Shown here: in pieces, positions 55,576 to 64,000 of the stretch | Position numbering within the stretch: the stretch's first letter is position 1 | Layout of the letters: each line of letters starts with the position of its first letter | The notes under the pieces: model-generated | Database searches by the model: none | Seen by the model: the letters and a program-made list of their open reading frames with translations, nothing else | What the model was told of the DNA's origin: nothing | Made by a program: the position numbers and the translations under genes | Origin: Sepioteuthis lessoniana | Lineage: Eukaryota > Mollusca > Cephalopoda > Myopsida > Loliginidae | Length of the DNA stretch: 64,000 nucleotides | Assembly (NCBI GenBank): GCA_963585895.1 | Contig: OY757921.1 | Coordinates: 57,236,937 to 57,300,936 of the forward strand | Direction: 5' to 3'

Positions 55576-57327
55576 AATGGTAAGTTATTTTAAAAGAAAT
55601 TTACCACTGAATGATTTTATTGCGATTCTTATTCTATTATTTTACTATTATATTATTAGCCCATTGCAGTAGCCCTTTGACAGTAAAATGTTGATAAACA
55701 ACTCTAAAACTAATTCTAAAATTCAACATTACCGCAGCTTTTTATTTTGATATGAATAAAACTGAAAATTATTTTAAAAATCTGAATTTGACAATATCTA
55801 AAAGTAATAAATTCAGTGTCTGAAAAAGATTAATTTATATTAAACTAACATGAATATAGATAGAAATATTAAGACTGACTTGAGTTATTCATCAAAAATA
55901 ATATACACAGTTAAAAAAACACACACACAAAAAAAAGAAATTTTAACCTACCCTGCAAAGACACGTTTGTTTTTTCGTTAATAAATTTTTAACTAATAAG
56001 AGTGACAAATTCATTCCGACATCCCAATTGATTTTTCCCATTGAGAATCAATGAATATTCATCACTGCTTTGCACAAAAGGTCATTGTTTGAAAAATTGT
56101 TCCTGACTTAGGTCGATAAGGTCAGGATCCAAAACTGGTTTTCATATCAACATCGACACTCTCAGGGAACATAGAACCTGTTCAGATTATATAATGTCTC
56201 CTTCTCAGCTTTTGTGGTCGTTATTTCTTTTGAGAGTGTCGCAATATTTAAACCTCGGTTTGAATATCTTATTGAATTAAAACAGAAATCAAGCTTTTGA
56301 TTGAAATATACATATGTAATTATTAATGATATGGAGAGATAGACATTAATATAAAAGTTTTAAAGAATACGGAACAAATTTCAAGTGCATTTCGTAGCTT
56401 TTTTCTCCAATGTGAACCTGAAGTAACGAGTATCTCTAATTAGGCATCGAAAATTGATACACACAAACCGATCGTCCTTGCTATTATATCCACAATTACT
56501 GTGCGTAATTATATTAATAATTGAGAAATGTTTGGTTGTCTTTATCGAGAGCCAAATAGTTTTATGACGAGCTACCAAATTTGGTCGACGTATTTATTCA
56601 AACCAGAGCGTATAAGCTGTTTCTCAAAAAAGGTCTCATCGAGACTGAGTCTCTAATAACAAATAATGATTAGTTGTAAGCAAGTTTGCTGCAAGACATA
56701 ACAAATTATATAGAATTTAAATTTCCAAACTTTAAAAGACCCTTCCCCCGATTTGTTTACATTTAAGTAAGCATACTAATTAGGTTTATTAGTAGTTCTT
56801 CATGTTGATGTAAAATAATTATTCAGGACTCTCAAATCTGAAAACAAATATTTCAATCGATAAATTCCTTAGAAGACGCTCACTTAAATTAAAACAGATT
56901 AAACGCTTCTCTTGTTTTTAAAAATAAAACAAAGAACTGTTTTTCTGTGTCAGCTTATTTGTTTCTAATGAATTTTGTTAACTTTGTTGATAACTTGGTT
57001 TAACTTGAATCATTTTGTGCATTTCTATGGCGGCGGTAACTGGTTAGTTGAGTGTATTTGTTTGATGCAACGCGCTTCTGTTTACTATAATTGCCAAAGT
57101 CGGACAACCGTTTAAAAAATGTATTTCTGGGATGAATAGATAAAAGTGGGAAACTAAACGATACTTTTGAATACAAGTCAAAAAGTCAAATCACATCGAA
57201 CTTGTCTTGTTAAAATAGAAACAACAGAGGCCATGTCGTCTTATCTAAAATATTTTTGTAGAAAAAATACAAGTCATTCAACTTATCAATCTAGAGCCGT
57301 TTTGTATTTCAGAAGTGAGTGTCTATT
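55576..57327. other. No recognised feature
   Basis: AT-rich, no coding or repeat motif recognised. Confidence 0.6.
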
Positions 57328-57598
57328 TACTCAGCACCTCCGCCACGAGCAGAATGCGACACAAGATCAATTTTTAAGTGGGGTAAAGCTGGTTTGAATT
57401 CAGAGTTTTCTTTCTCCTAGATTGGTTGCCGTACCAAAGCTACTATTCAGTCATAACTGTACTCGTGGAGAAGAGATGGATTTATGCTTTTACCAATGAC
57501 ATTAGTGCGAAGGGAAACGCAATCAGTCTCATCCAAAATTTGAAACCGAGATGACGATTCAATTGCCAATGCCAATAATTGTAATGCTAAGCGCGCCT
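57328..57598 (-). mobile_element. tRNA-derived SINE, family B, copy 5
   Basis: Minus-strand head GGAGGCGCGCTTAGCATTAC with a decayed box B (GGTTTCAAATTTTGG). The shared body (GTAAAGCTGGTTTGAATTCA on the plus strand near 57,382) ends at the GCGACACAAGATCAATTTTT block, which is the conserved 3' end of the family. Confidence 0.75.
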
Positions 57599-57825
57599 CC
57601 TGTATTTCAGAAGGTATGTCGTGTCCATTAAAAAATCCCTAACTCTCGTGTAACCGTTTCTCTGACCTATTGCGAAAGTTTTCGTGGTTGACCCTTTGTT
57701 GTCGATCACACAACTGAGCACAAGGCTCACTGGTGGTTTGAGGCAGCGACTTCATAACAATATTAATAATCACTTCGATTAATAAATCTCATATGGCAGA
57801 TTCTTTAGTTCTGGTTCGTCAATTA

Positions 57826-57930
57826 GTCGAGGAGAAAGGAAAACTCTGAATTCGAATCAGCCTTACTCAGTTTAAAAATTAACCCTATGTCACATCCTGC
57901 TTGTGGCTGAGGAGAATGCATAAATGCATA
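57826..57930 (+). mobile_element. SINE-B, 3' fragment
   Basis: GGAGAAAGGAAAACTCTGAA, TCAGCCTTACTCAG, then AAATTAACCCTATGTCACATCC. This is the 3' third of family B and the only clear plus-strand piece. Confidence 0.65.
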
Positions 57931-58662
57931 CTTTAATTTATAACACCACTGGGACATAACATTAGAAGATGTTCCTGGGTTTATCAGAATTTTTGGGTCT
58001 TTCAACAGCAGACCCCACCCACTCATGAGATGCAGCTGTTGCTGATTACTTTCAAGCAATGATAATCTATGCGGCCGTTTTCGAAATCCAAAGCCACCTG
58101 GTGGCTTTTTCGTGAACTCTGTGGAGATCTTATGCCCACTCCCCTTATGCAGTTCTTGTCATACCAAGTCTAATCAAGGCCCTGAAAAGTGAGTCCTCTG
58201 CTATTACCCGAAAGCCCACTCTCATGAGCCCCCTCACAGAAGTTTTTTTTTTAAATGCTCTTCATAGGAAACTTAATTTCATCCGAGATGATAACCATGT
58301 CTGGATATTTTTGTACCATATTAATCTTCCTAAAAATCCACTCTCATTTACCAGTGTGAGACTGAACACAATGCATGCTCTTATCTGTCACAGTGAATGA
58401 GTCTACTCTCCAGCTTTGACAACGGGGACTTTTTTTCTCGATGGATTGGAATTTGTTAGAATTTAATCTTTGTAGCAGTCACTTCCGAGTCCAGCGATAG
58501 CCTCCTAAAGTCAAAGACTGAGCAGTCCCTGAGGAGATGCTGATGGGATACTCAATACAAAAAATGATTTTGTGAGAATAATCTACCGACAAGACGTTTG
58601 TAATATAGATCAAATGGAATTGTCGCAGTATGGCTAAGTTTTAAATAAATTTACTAACAACG

Positions 58663-58667
<5 letters not shown>
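57931..58667. other. No recognised feature
   Basis: Less AT-rich than its surroundings (58,000-58,550) and with patches that look protein-like on the minus strand (KYPDMVIISDEIKFPMKSI near 58,310-58,255). I cannot assign it. It may be an eroded transposon gene. Confidence 0.45.

Positions 58668-58736
<69 letters not shown>
58668..58736. repeat. (CA)n microsatellite
   Basis: About 34 uninterrupted CA units. Confidence 0.97.
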
Positions 58737-58738
<2 letters not shown>

Positions 58739-58934
58739 AAAAATAAGGATTTTAACCACTAAACTACACAGGGCAGCTTAATGCATACGTTATATGTTTA
58801 AACAAAGATTCGGTTTAGCTAACCATGATGAGCATAAAGTAAAGTTCCATTTTTTTGCATAATACTAGCATTCTAAATCGAAACACTTGCAAAAAACTTG
58901 AAATGCTTTGGAATTTTCCAAAACGAATATGTTA

Positions 58935-59166
58935 CATGGCCTTACTAGTAACGAGAGAAAATTTAATGGCTACGGCTCTCAGCGTTCGTACGGGTACAGT
59001 CCAACAAAGGCAGACTTGAGGCTGTAAGTCTCCCGGCTTCGGCTGGGCCACGTTCGGGTGGGCGAGCTGCATCATCGTCCGGCAGGGCTCGAGCCTCGGC
59101 TCGCGTCTGTGCTCCCCCTCCCCTAATCCCTTCTTTAATCGACCTTCAGGTCGTTGACCTTGTATC
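58935..59166 (-). other. GC-rich island of unknown origin
   Basis: About 230 bases with much higher GC and many CpGs (GGCTTCGGCTGGGCCACGTT, GGGCTCGAGCCTCGGCTCGC). The minus strand is open for 78 codons from 59,168 (MIQGQRPEGRLKKGLGEGEH, and later VCLCWTVPVRTLRAVAIKFS). It stands alone in very AT-rich DNA. I do not recognise it as rRNA, tRNA or a named repeat. Confidence 0.5.
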
Positions 59167-59218
59167 AAGTCCTGTATCGGCTTAGTTATGCGATCAAAGA
59201 CAAAAAAGACATTTGATG

Positions 59219-59290
59219 AATTATTGGTTTGGTTTACCTGGTTTATTTAATGGCATATCAACTCCTTATGGGCTATGTGATGCCGAAATT
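59219..59290 (-). repeat. SINE-A/C type tail alone
   Basis: TTGGTTTGGTTTACCTGGTT, then AATGGCATATCAACTCCTTA and GGCTATGTGATGCC, is the family tail in reverse orientation. No head or body is attached. Confidence 0.6.
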
Positions 59291-59711
59291 CGATACATTT
59301 CTAAATATTTAATTACATTCATAATTATATCTTCAATGTTCCATTGCACTTTATCATTCTCTACGACCATTTGTTTCTTTAACGTTATATTATAATAAAT
59401 ACGAGTCATGGTTATCTTTCGATGGCTGTTTTTGTTCTCATCTATAGAAGCCACTCTTATAGATGAACAGCAGTAGTTCCCCGATCGAACTGACAATCCT
59501 GAGCGTTAAGCCGCAAGACTCACACGTACATCATGCTGCTTCCCATGTGTACGCGGTAGTAAAAAAAAAAAAAAATAAAAAAAAAAAATAAAAAAAATAA
59601 AAAATAATAAAATTGAAAATTTTTTTTTTTTTTTTTTTTTACCTTAAGTTTTAACTTAGTTAAAGTCCAGGACTGCTGGATGTTAAAATTCAAAGAAATT
59701 TTGGGGTATAT
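59291..59711. other. No gene; A-rich/T-rich tracts
   Basis: Contains a poly-A tract with T interruptions (59,561-59,615) followed by poly-T (59,620-59,640), which could fold on itself. Nothing coding. Confidence 0.6.
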
Positions 59712-59895
59712 TTCATGGTCATCTAGTGGGGTGGACAGAGAGAGAGAGAGAGAGAGAGACAAAGAGAGAGAGAGAGAAAGAAAGAGAGAGGAGGAGTCAA
59801 TTCTTTTATGGCTTTCGTCTTTAGCACGTGTTAGACTACATTTGAGGTGTTTTGGATTTTTTTTTCTTCTTTCTTTTCATTTGGGGGGGGCAATT
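59712..59895. repeat. Duplicated (GA)n block, copy 1
   Basis: TCATGGTCATCTAGTGG, (GA)n, then GGAGGAGTCAATTCTTTTAT, TTAGCACGTGTTAGACTACA and a G-tract. It recurs at 60,202-60,405 in the same orientation. Confidence 0.85.
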
Positions 59896-60201
59896 TTGGG
59901 GGTTTTCTTTAGCAAATTTAGAAGTTCGTCTTCCAAAAGTAAAGTTTTTCCTGAAAATTAAGTCGCATAAGTCTTCATTCTTCATTTAAACAACACAGAA
60001 TACAGCTTGAGATTTAAATTACTATTTTAAATCAAATGTGCATTTTTAAATGAATAGTTTAGTAGAATAAATTTACTGATCTCTGTGAAAAAACTTCTGG
60101 AAACGGAATCACTTCCAAACGTATGCATACTATTTCAACAAATGAAGGATTGAATTATTACTAATTTTAATAGTATTTATATTAAAGGTTCCACTCCTAT
60201 A
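59896..60201. other. Spacer between duplicated blocks
   Basis: 305 bases, AT-rich, nothing recognised. Confidence 0.6.
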
Positions 60202-60220
60202 TCATGGTCATCTAGTGGTG

Positions 60221-60270
<50 letters not shown>

Positions 60271-60405
60271 AAGAGAGAGAGAGAGAAAGAAAGAGAGAGG
60301 AGGAGTCAACTCTTTTATGGCTTTCGTCTTTAGCACGTGTTAGACTACATTTGAGGTGTTTTGGATTTTTTTTCTTCTTTCTTTTCATTGGGGGGGGGGG
60401 CAATT
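60202..60405. repeat. Duplicated (GA)n block, copy 2
   Basis: Same as 59,712-59,895 with a longer (GA)n tract and a 10-11-base G-tract. It is followed without spacer by an RTE-like LINE end. Confidence 0.85.
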
Positions 60406-60735
60406 AAACAAGTCCTGGCGACAACACCCCACGAGACTCCAACTATACGGACACTTGCCCCCCATCACGAAAACTATACAAGTTCGACGAACCAGACACG
60501 CAGGACACTGCTGGAGAAGCAAGGACGAGCTCATAAGCGATGTACTCCTGTGGACCCCCACATATGGATGTGCAAGAGTGGGACGACCAGCACGAACCTA
60601 CATACAGCAACTATGTGAGGACACAGGATGTAACCCTGAAGACCTGCCGGAGGCGATGAATGATAGGGAGAAATGGCGAGAGAGGGTCAGGGATATCCGC
60701 GCTGGTGGCGCGACATGATGATGATGATGATGATG
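60404..60735 (+). mobile_element. RTE-like LINE, short young 3' end
   Basis: 5'-truncated to about 330 bases. From 60,407 an uninterrupted frame reads NKSWRQHPTRLQLYGHLPPI, TKTIQVRRTRHAGHCWRSKD, ELISDVLLWTPTYGCARVGR, PARTYIQQLCEDTGCNPEDL and PEAMNDREKWRERVRDIRAG. It then gives GAT and the normal stop in GCGACATGA, with a (TGA)n tail at 60,715-60,736. No disabling change in the retained part, so it is the freshest LINE copy here. Confidence 0.9.
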
Positions 60736-60744
60736 ATAATAAAT

Positions 60745-61290
60745 ACAAGTAATAATAATACAAATAATTTGCATACAGTTGTATGGTTTTTGTATTCCGA
60801 TCAAATACAAATAATTTGCTAATGTTGTATGGTTTTAAGCATTCCGATCAAATACAAATAATTTGCATACAATTGTATGATTTTATCTCTACCGACCTAA
60901 TACTAACAATCTATACACAACTTTATTGTTTCTAGTAAATATTACTATTCAATAATAATCGTTTATTCCCCACATTTATATGGTTTGAGGTAACTAATAA
61001 TAATAATTCTTTGTAAACAATTATAGCTTTCAGTAACTATTAATTCAAATCATTTGCATACAGTTATGTTATCAAGAATTCTTATCTAATACAAATAATT
61101 TGATACAAATGATTTTCCAACAAATCTATATGGTCCATGGGGGTGATCCAAACAGTTTATACCACTTCAGTCAAAGTGGATCTGGGAGTAATGATAATGA
61201 AGGGTATTCAACACTCTACAAAATTTGAGAATTGTAGCCTCACCATCAGATAGAATTTATTGTCATAACCAGGACACTTGAGGAATTATA
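60745..61290 (-). mobile_element. SINE-A, AT-rich variant with subrepeat array
   Basis: On the minus strand the head/core lies at 61,290-61,130: GTCCTGGTTATGACAATAAA, TCTGATGGTGAGGCTACAAT, CCACTTTGACTGAAGTGG. At least six ~57-bp units follow down to 60,750, each with variants of CAAATTATTTGTATTTGATC and CCATACAACTGTATG. It is the same architecture as 19,900-20,703 but with a different unit sequence, more like those at 13,690 and 51,400. Confidence 0.68.
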
Positions 61291-61892
61291 TTAAGATATG
61301 CTAGGTAAAACTTTGGCTCAAAGTTGGGTACCCGGTGAGAATCGAACTCCCGACTAAAAGAATGATCTGTGAGACTCATTAACCTCTTTTTTACGATGAT
61401 ACTCACAATGTATAATTATCTAAAAAAGCTTTTTCTAGTCTGGTAGAAGGCCACAAACTAGGAAACACAGCGAAGATTAAATTCACTTGAATAGAGAACT
61501 GGTCTGCCAGACTGGCTAAATGTAGAGGTTTCTTTTTGTAAAGCTTTTTCTTGGGTGGATATTATCCCTGTTTGGTTGTCCGAAATTCTTTCGCGCACCC
61601 ATCTGTTACTAAAACAAGAATTAATCAATGTCTTCATTCTTTGGTGGATTTGGATCAGGTTCATATTTTTGACTGGAGACTTCATCATGCAGTAAATTTT
61701 CGAAATGAGGTCTTATCAGTTAGTTCTTTATTTTCATATTTAAGTTAAACTTGAATAAAATTTGCATTGAGGGACTGTAATTGAAAGGAATGTTTAATTG
61801 ATACAACTAATTTAGTGACCCTAATGTTCAAAACCGGCAGAAGGGTTATATTATTTTCTTTTTTTAAGATTTAAATATCGTTGCCTATTGAT
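61291..61892. other. No recognised feature
   Basis: AT-rich. GTGAGAATCGAACTCCCGAC near 61,336-61,355 looks like an antisense SINE box B (GGTTCGAATCC-like), but no head or body was recognised around it. Confidence 0.5.
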
Positions 61893-62195
61893 TGATTAAG
61901 TTTAATGGTATATAAACCTGATTTGGATTATTTTATGACTTGAATTTAGGGAATTGCGTTCATTGTACATTTATATTTGCATTTTTTGTATTGTTGTTTC
62001 TTAATAGTTTTTTTACATAGTTATATATCAAATATTTCTTTCAAATACAAATAAATTGCACAGTTGGATGGTTTCAAGTATTCCAATCTAATACTAATAG
62101 TTATATGGTTTCAAGTACTAATTTTATTTAATCAATAATAGTGATGTGTTTGTAAATAGTTTTATGGTTTCAAGTAAACAATAATAATAATAATA
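61893..62195 (-). repeat. SINE-A scraps: tail and subrepeats
   Basis: AGTTTAATGGTATATAAACC near 61,899 is the tail in reverse. 62,040-62,195 holds three subrepeat units (ATGGTTTCAAGTA with spacing about 50-57) and (AAT)n at 62,171-62,200. Confidence 0.5.
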
Positions 62196-62199
62196 ATAA

Positions 62200-62795
62200 A
62201 GATATGTAGGAGCTGCATAGAATCGGACTCCTGGCAAAGAGAACTGATAAACAAATCTTCGCTGTGTGTTTTTTCAAGAAGAAAATCCGGTTAGTAAAAA
62301 TTGTCTTTAATTTAAAATGCATAACAGATTTCGTCGCTCGTGAAATCATTTGGTAAATGTTTGCGATTTAAATGAGGGCATTTTTTTCCAGAATTTTTTT
62401 CAGCTAAACTATTTCGAAAGCACGAATTAGATTTGTTTAAATTTTCAGCGTTAATTTCTATATAGCTTACAGGTGCCTTCTCTCGATTGATGAAAATGTA
62501 ATGTATCTGATATAGTCTGAAAGCGCTAATTAAGAACAATTAACGTCTTCAATGATACTGGAAAGACATTTAAGGAGCCTACTCTTTACTATGAAAGGAC
62601 CAGCCTTAGTAGAAATGAAGTCTCAAATTAGAGCAGTAAATATAAAAACCTAAAAGGTGATACAGGAACACCCGAAACTAGCTCAGGTACTTATTGTGAG
62701 AAGCAAATAGAGAGTAGCTGGTTAAAACTTAAATTTTTTTGTGACCCGCTGTTCATGAACATTTACCGTAACTGTTCTCGGTCACATCTATGTCA
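62200..62795. other. No recognised feature
   Basis: AT-rich, no motif. GGCATTTAAATCGC-like short frames are not convincing. Confidence 0.55.
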
Positions 62796-63160
62796 GGCGG
62801 GCAGATAATAAACAACCCCTGGGTCTGGTATAGTCATAATATACTACCCATGAAAAATGACAAATCGAAGCATAAATCAACATGGAGCCCAGATGACAGG
62901 TTTGGGTGTTATGATCAGCAGGTGCTCCCTTGATAGCCAACATGAGGGACCAGGTGGGCATCCAGTGAATTTTGGCTGTTCTCCTTCCAGGTACACAAAT
63001 AATTCTTCTTTCAGATACACAAGTGATGAACAAATCGATCACTCACACCAGAGACCACTTCTTAGAAAATGGACTTGAGAAGATAACAAACTAGCATTAT
63101 ACTGTTATTTTAGAAACCACCCAGCAAAAAAAGAGAACATAGAAAAAGAATGATAGAAAT
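62796..63160 (+). mobile_element. Restriction-like-endonuclease LINE, N-terminal ORF (copy 12)
   Basis: Colinear with 2,268-2,600: ATGAAAAATGACAAAT, GTTATGATCAGCAGGTGCTC, GGCTGTTCTCCTTCCAGGTA, then a reading KWT*EDNKLALYCYFRNHPAKK near 63,070-63,130 (EWTSEDNKAPLHCYFKSNPTQK in the other copy), and AGAAAAAGAATGATAGAAAT. An extra near-duplicate (TTTCAGATACACAAGTGATG) is inserted near 63,010. It is truncated by a SINE-C tail at 63,163. Confidence 0.72.
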
Positions 63161-63162
63161 TT

Positions 63163-63388
63163 GTTTAATGGTATATCAACCTTTGTAGGTTATTTAATGT
63201 CAAAACCATTCTCCTAGAAGAACAGTATTGGTACTATTTAACCTATAGCTGGGAGGATAAGGGGGTTCATACCTTTCGCAAGGGTATTTGCCCGAAAGTG
63301 AACGTAATAGCACGACTGGAGTACGAACTCGCTTACTACGATTCCGCAGTCCATCGCTTTAACCATTACACCGCGAGGACACCCCCAG
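63163..63388 (-). mobile_element. tRNA-derived SINE, family C, near-complete copy
   Basis: Minus strand: head TGTCCTCGCGGTGTAATGG, then TTAAAGCGATGGACTGCGG, with box A (TGTAATGGTTA) and box B (GAGTTCGTACTCC). The body TTCGGGCAAATACCCTTGCG follows, then the tail GACATTAAATAACCTACAAA and GGTTGATATACCATTAAAC. It is the best family C copy in the window. Confidence 0.85.
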
Positions 63389-63540
63389 AAGTTTGGATAG
63401 AATTCTGAAGATTTAACGCAACAAAACAAAGGCTCGCTGACGAGGTTAAGGCAATAACAAAAGAATAGTTGTTTTTTTGACTTTGAAATACAAGAAATCC
63501 ACCAGCAAATATATAGGCAAACACATCAATAAACCAGTAA

Positions 63541-64000
63541 CACAGTAATCCTGACGCTAAATTTTTAAGAGCAATTCCACACAAAGAGGGTATAAAAAAT
63601 GGATGAGACAAGACAAAAAAGTGTTCTTCACTGATATTTTAAGAGCAATCACACACAAAAAGGGTACAAAAATGGACGAGAAGAGAAAACAAAAATGTTC
63701 TTCACAGATATTTTAAGAGCAATCTCACAAAAAGAGGGTACCCAAAAATGGACGATAGAAGACAAAATGTTCTTCACTGATATTTTAAGAGGAATCACAC
63801 TCAAAGAGGATACAAAAAATGGGAATATGAATCCAACACAAAGAGGGTACAAAGAGGGTACAAAGAGGGTACAAAAAACGACAAAAATATTAATCCCTGA
63901 TATTTTAAGGGCAATTCAAACCAATGAGGGCACAAAAAATTGACCAGAGAAAACAACAAAAATGTTCTTCACAGATATTTGATGAGAAATCACACAGAAA
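63541..64000. repeat. ~74-bp satellite reaching the window end
   Basis: Unit GTTCTTCACTGATATTTTAA, GAGCAATCACACACAAAAAG, GGTACAAAAATGGACGAGA, then AAAACAAAAAT. Unit starts are at 63,623, 63,697 and 63,769, a degraded one at 63,889, then 63,964. The 63,769 unit is expanded to about 120 bases by extra copies of ACAAAGAGGGT. Another degraded unit precedes 63,623. The array continues beyond the window. Confidence 0.9.

Noticed and set aside
63649-63943. 67- and 82-codon frames with FFTDILRAI repeats
   Set aside because: They follow the 72-75-bp satellite and lose phase where units are not multiples of three; not a gene.

Overview
This window looks like repeat-dense, AT-rich intergenic DNA from a large animal genome. 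I found no host gene, rRNA, tRNA gene or CRISPR array that I can defend. The mix points to an invertebrate, and a cephalopod mollusc is my best guess. That mix is several tRNA-derived SINE families, an RTE-like LINE with a (GAT)n tail, a restriction-like-endonuclease LINE, an L1-Tx1 element, a mariner remnant, Ty3/gypsy fossils and many dinucleotide tracts. The species guess rests on remembered family distributions, not on a search.

Layout. 0.3-6.7 kb is a graveyard of LINE fragments: one RTE-like copy, then at least eight pieces of a LINE with a C-terminal restriction-like endonuclease, interrupted by a Ty3/gypsy pol fragment, then the end of a third LINE type. 6.75-8.07 kb is an LTR-like block that recurs, with a clear target duplication, at 42.7-43.7 kb. 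9.04-11.20 kb is a terminal-inverted-repeat DNA transposon carrying a widespread but poorly characterised protein family. 11.4-21.8 kb holds two SINE families (called A and B here), including a head-to-head SINE-A pair and a SINE-A with a long internal tandem array, plus a second group of endonuclease-LINE pieces. 23.9-35.2 kb is a three-level nest: a SINE-A split by a Ty3/gypsy element with matching LTRs, itself split by an L1-Tx1 LINE. 35-48 kb is mostly non-coding, with a second relic of the 9-11 kb transposase, a SINE-B inserted in a 36-bp minisatellite, an RTE copy, a solo LTR, a mariner deletion derivative and a 57-bp minisatellite. 48-64 kb is AT-rich with SINEs, minisatellites, (CA)n and (GA)n tracts, a GC-rich island, a duplicated block carrying a young RTE copy, and a ~74-bp satellite running off the end of the window.

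How the parts relate. Nothing forms an operon or pathway; the relationships are parasitic. SINE-A and the tRNA-headed SINE-C end in the same ~50-bp tail, which suggests one LINE machinery copies both. All the large elements are decayed. The freshest pieces are the 60.4 kb RTE end and the solo LTR. The most novel observations are the TIR-bounded transposon at 9.0-11.2 kb with its second relic at 36.1 kb, the SINE-A family with variable internal ~57-bp arrays, and an unclassified ~450-bp interspersed repeat present four times.
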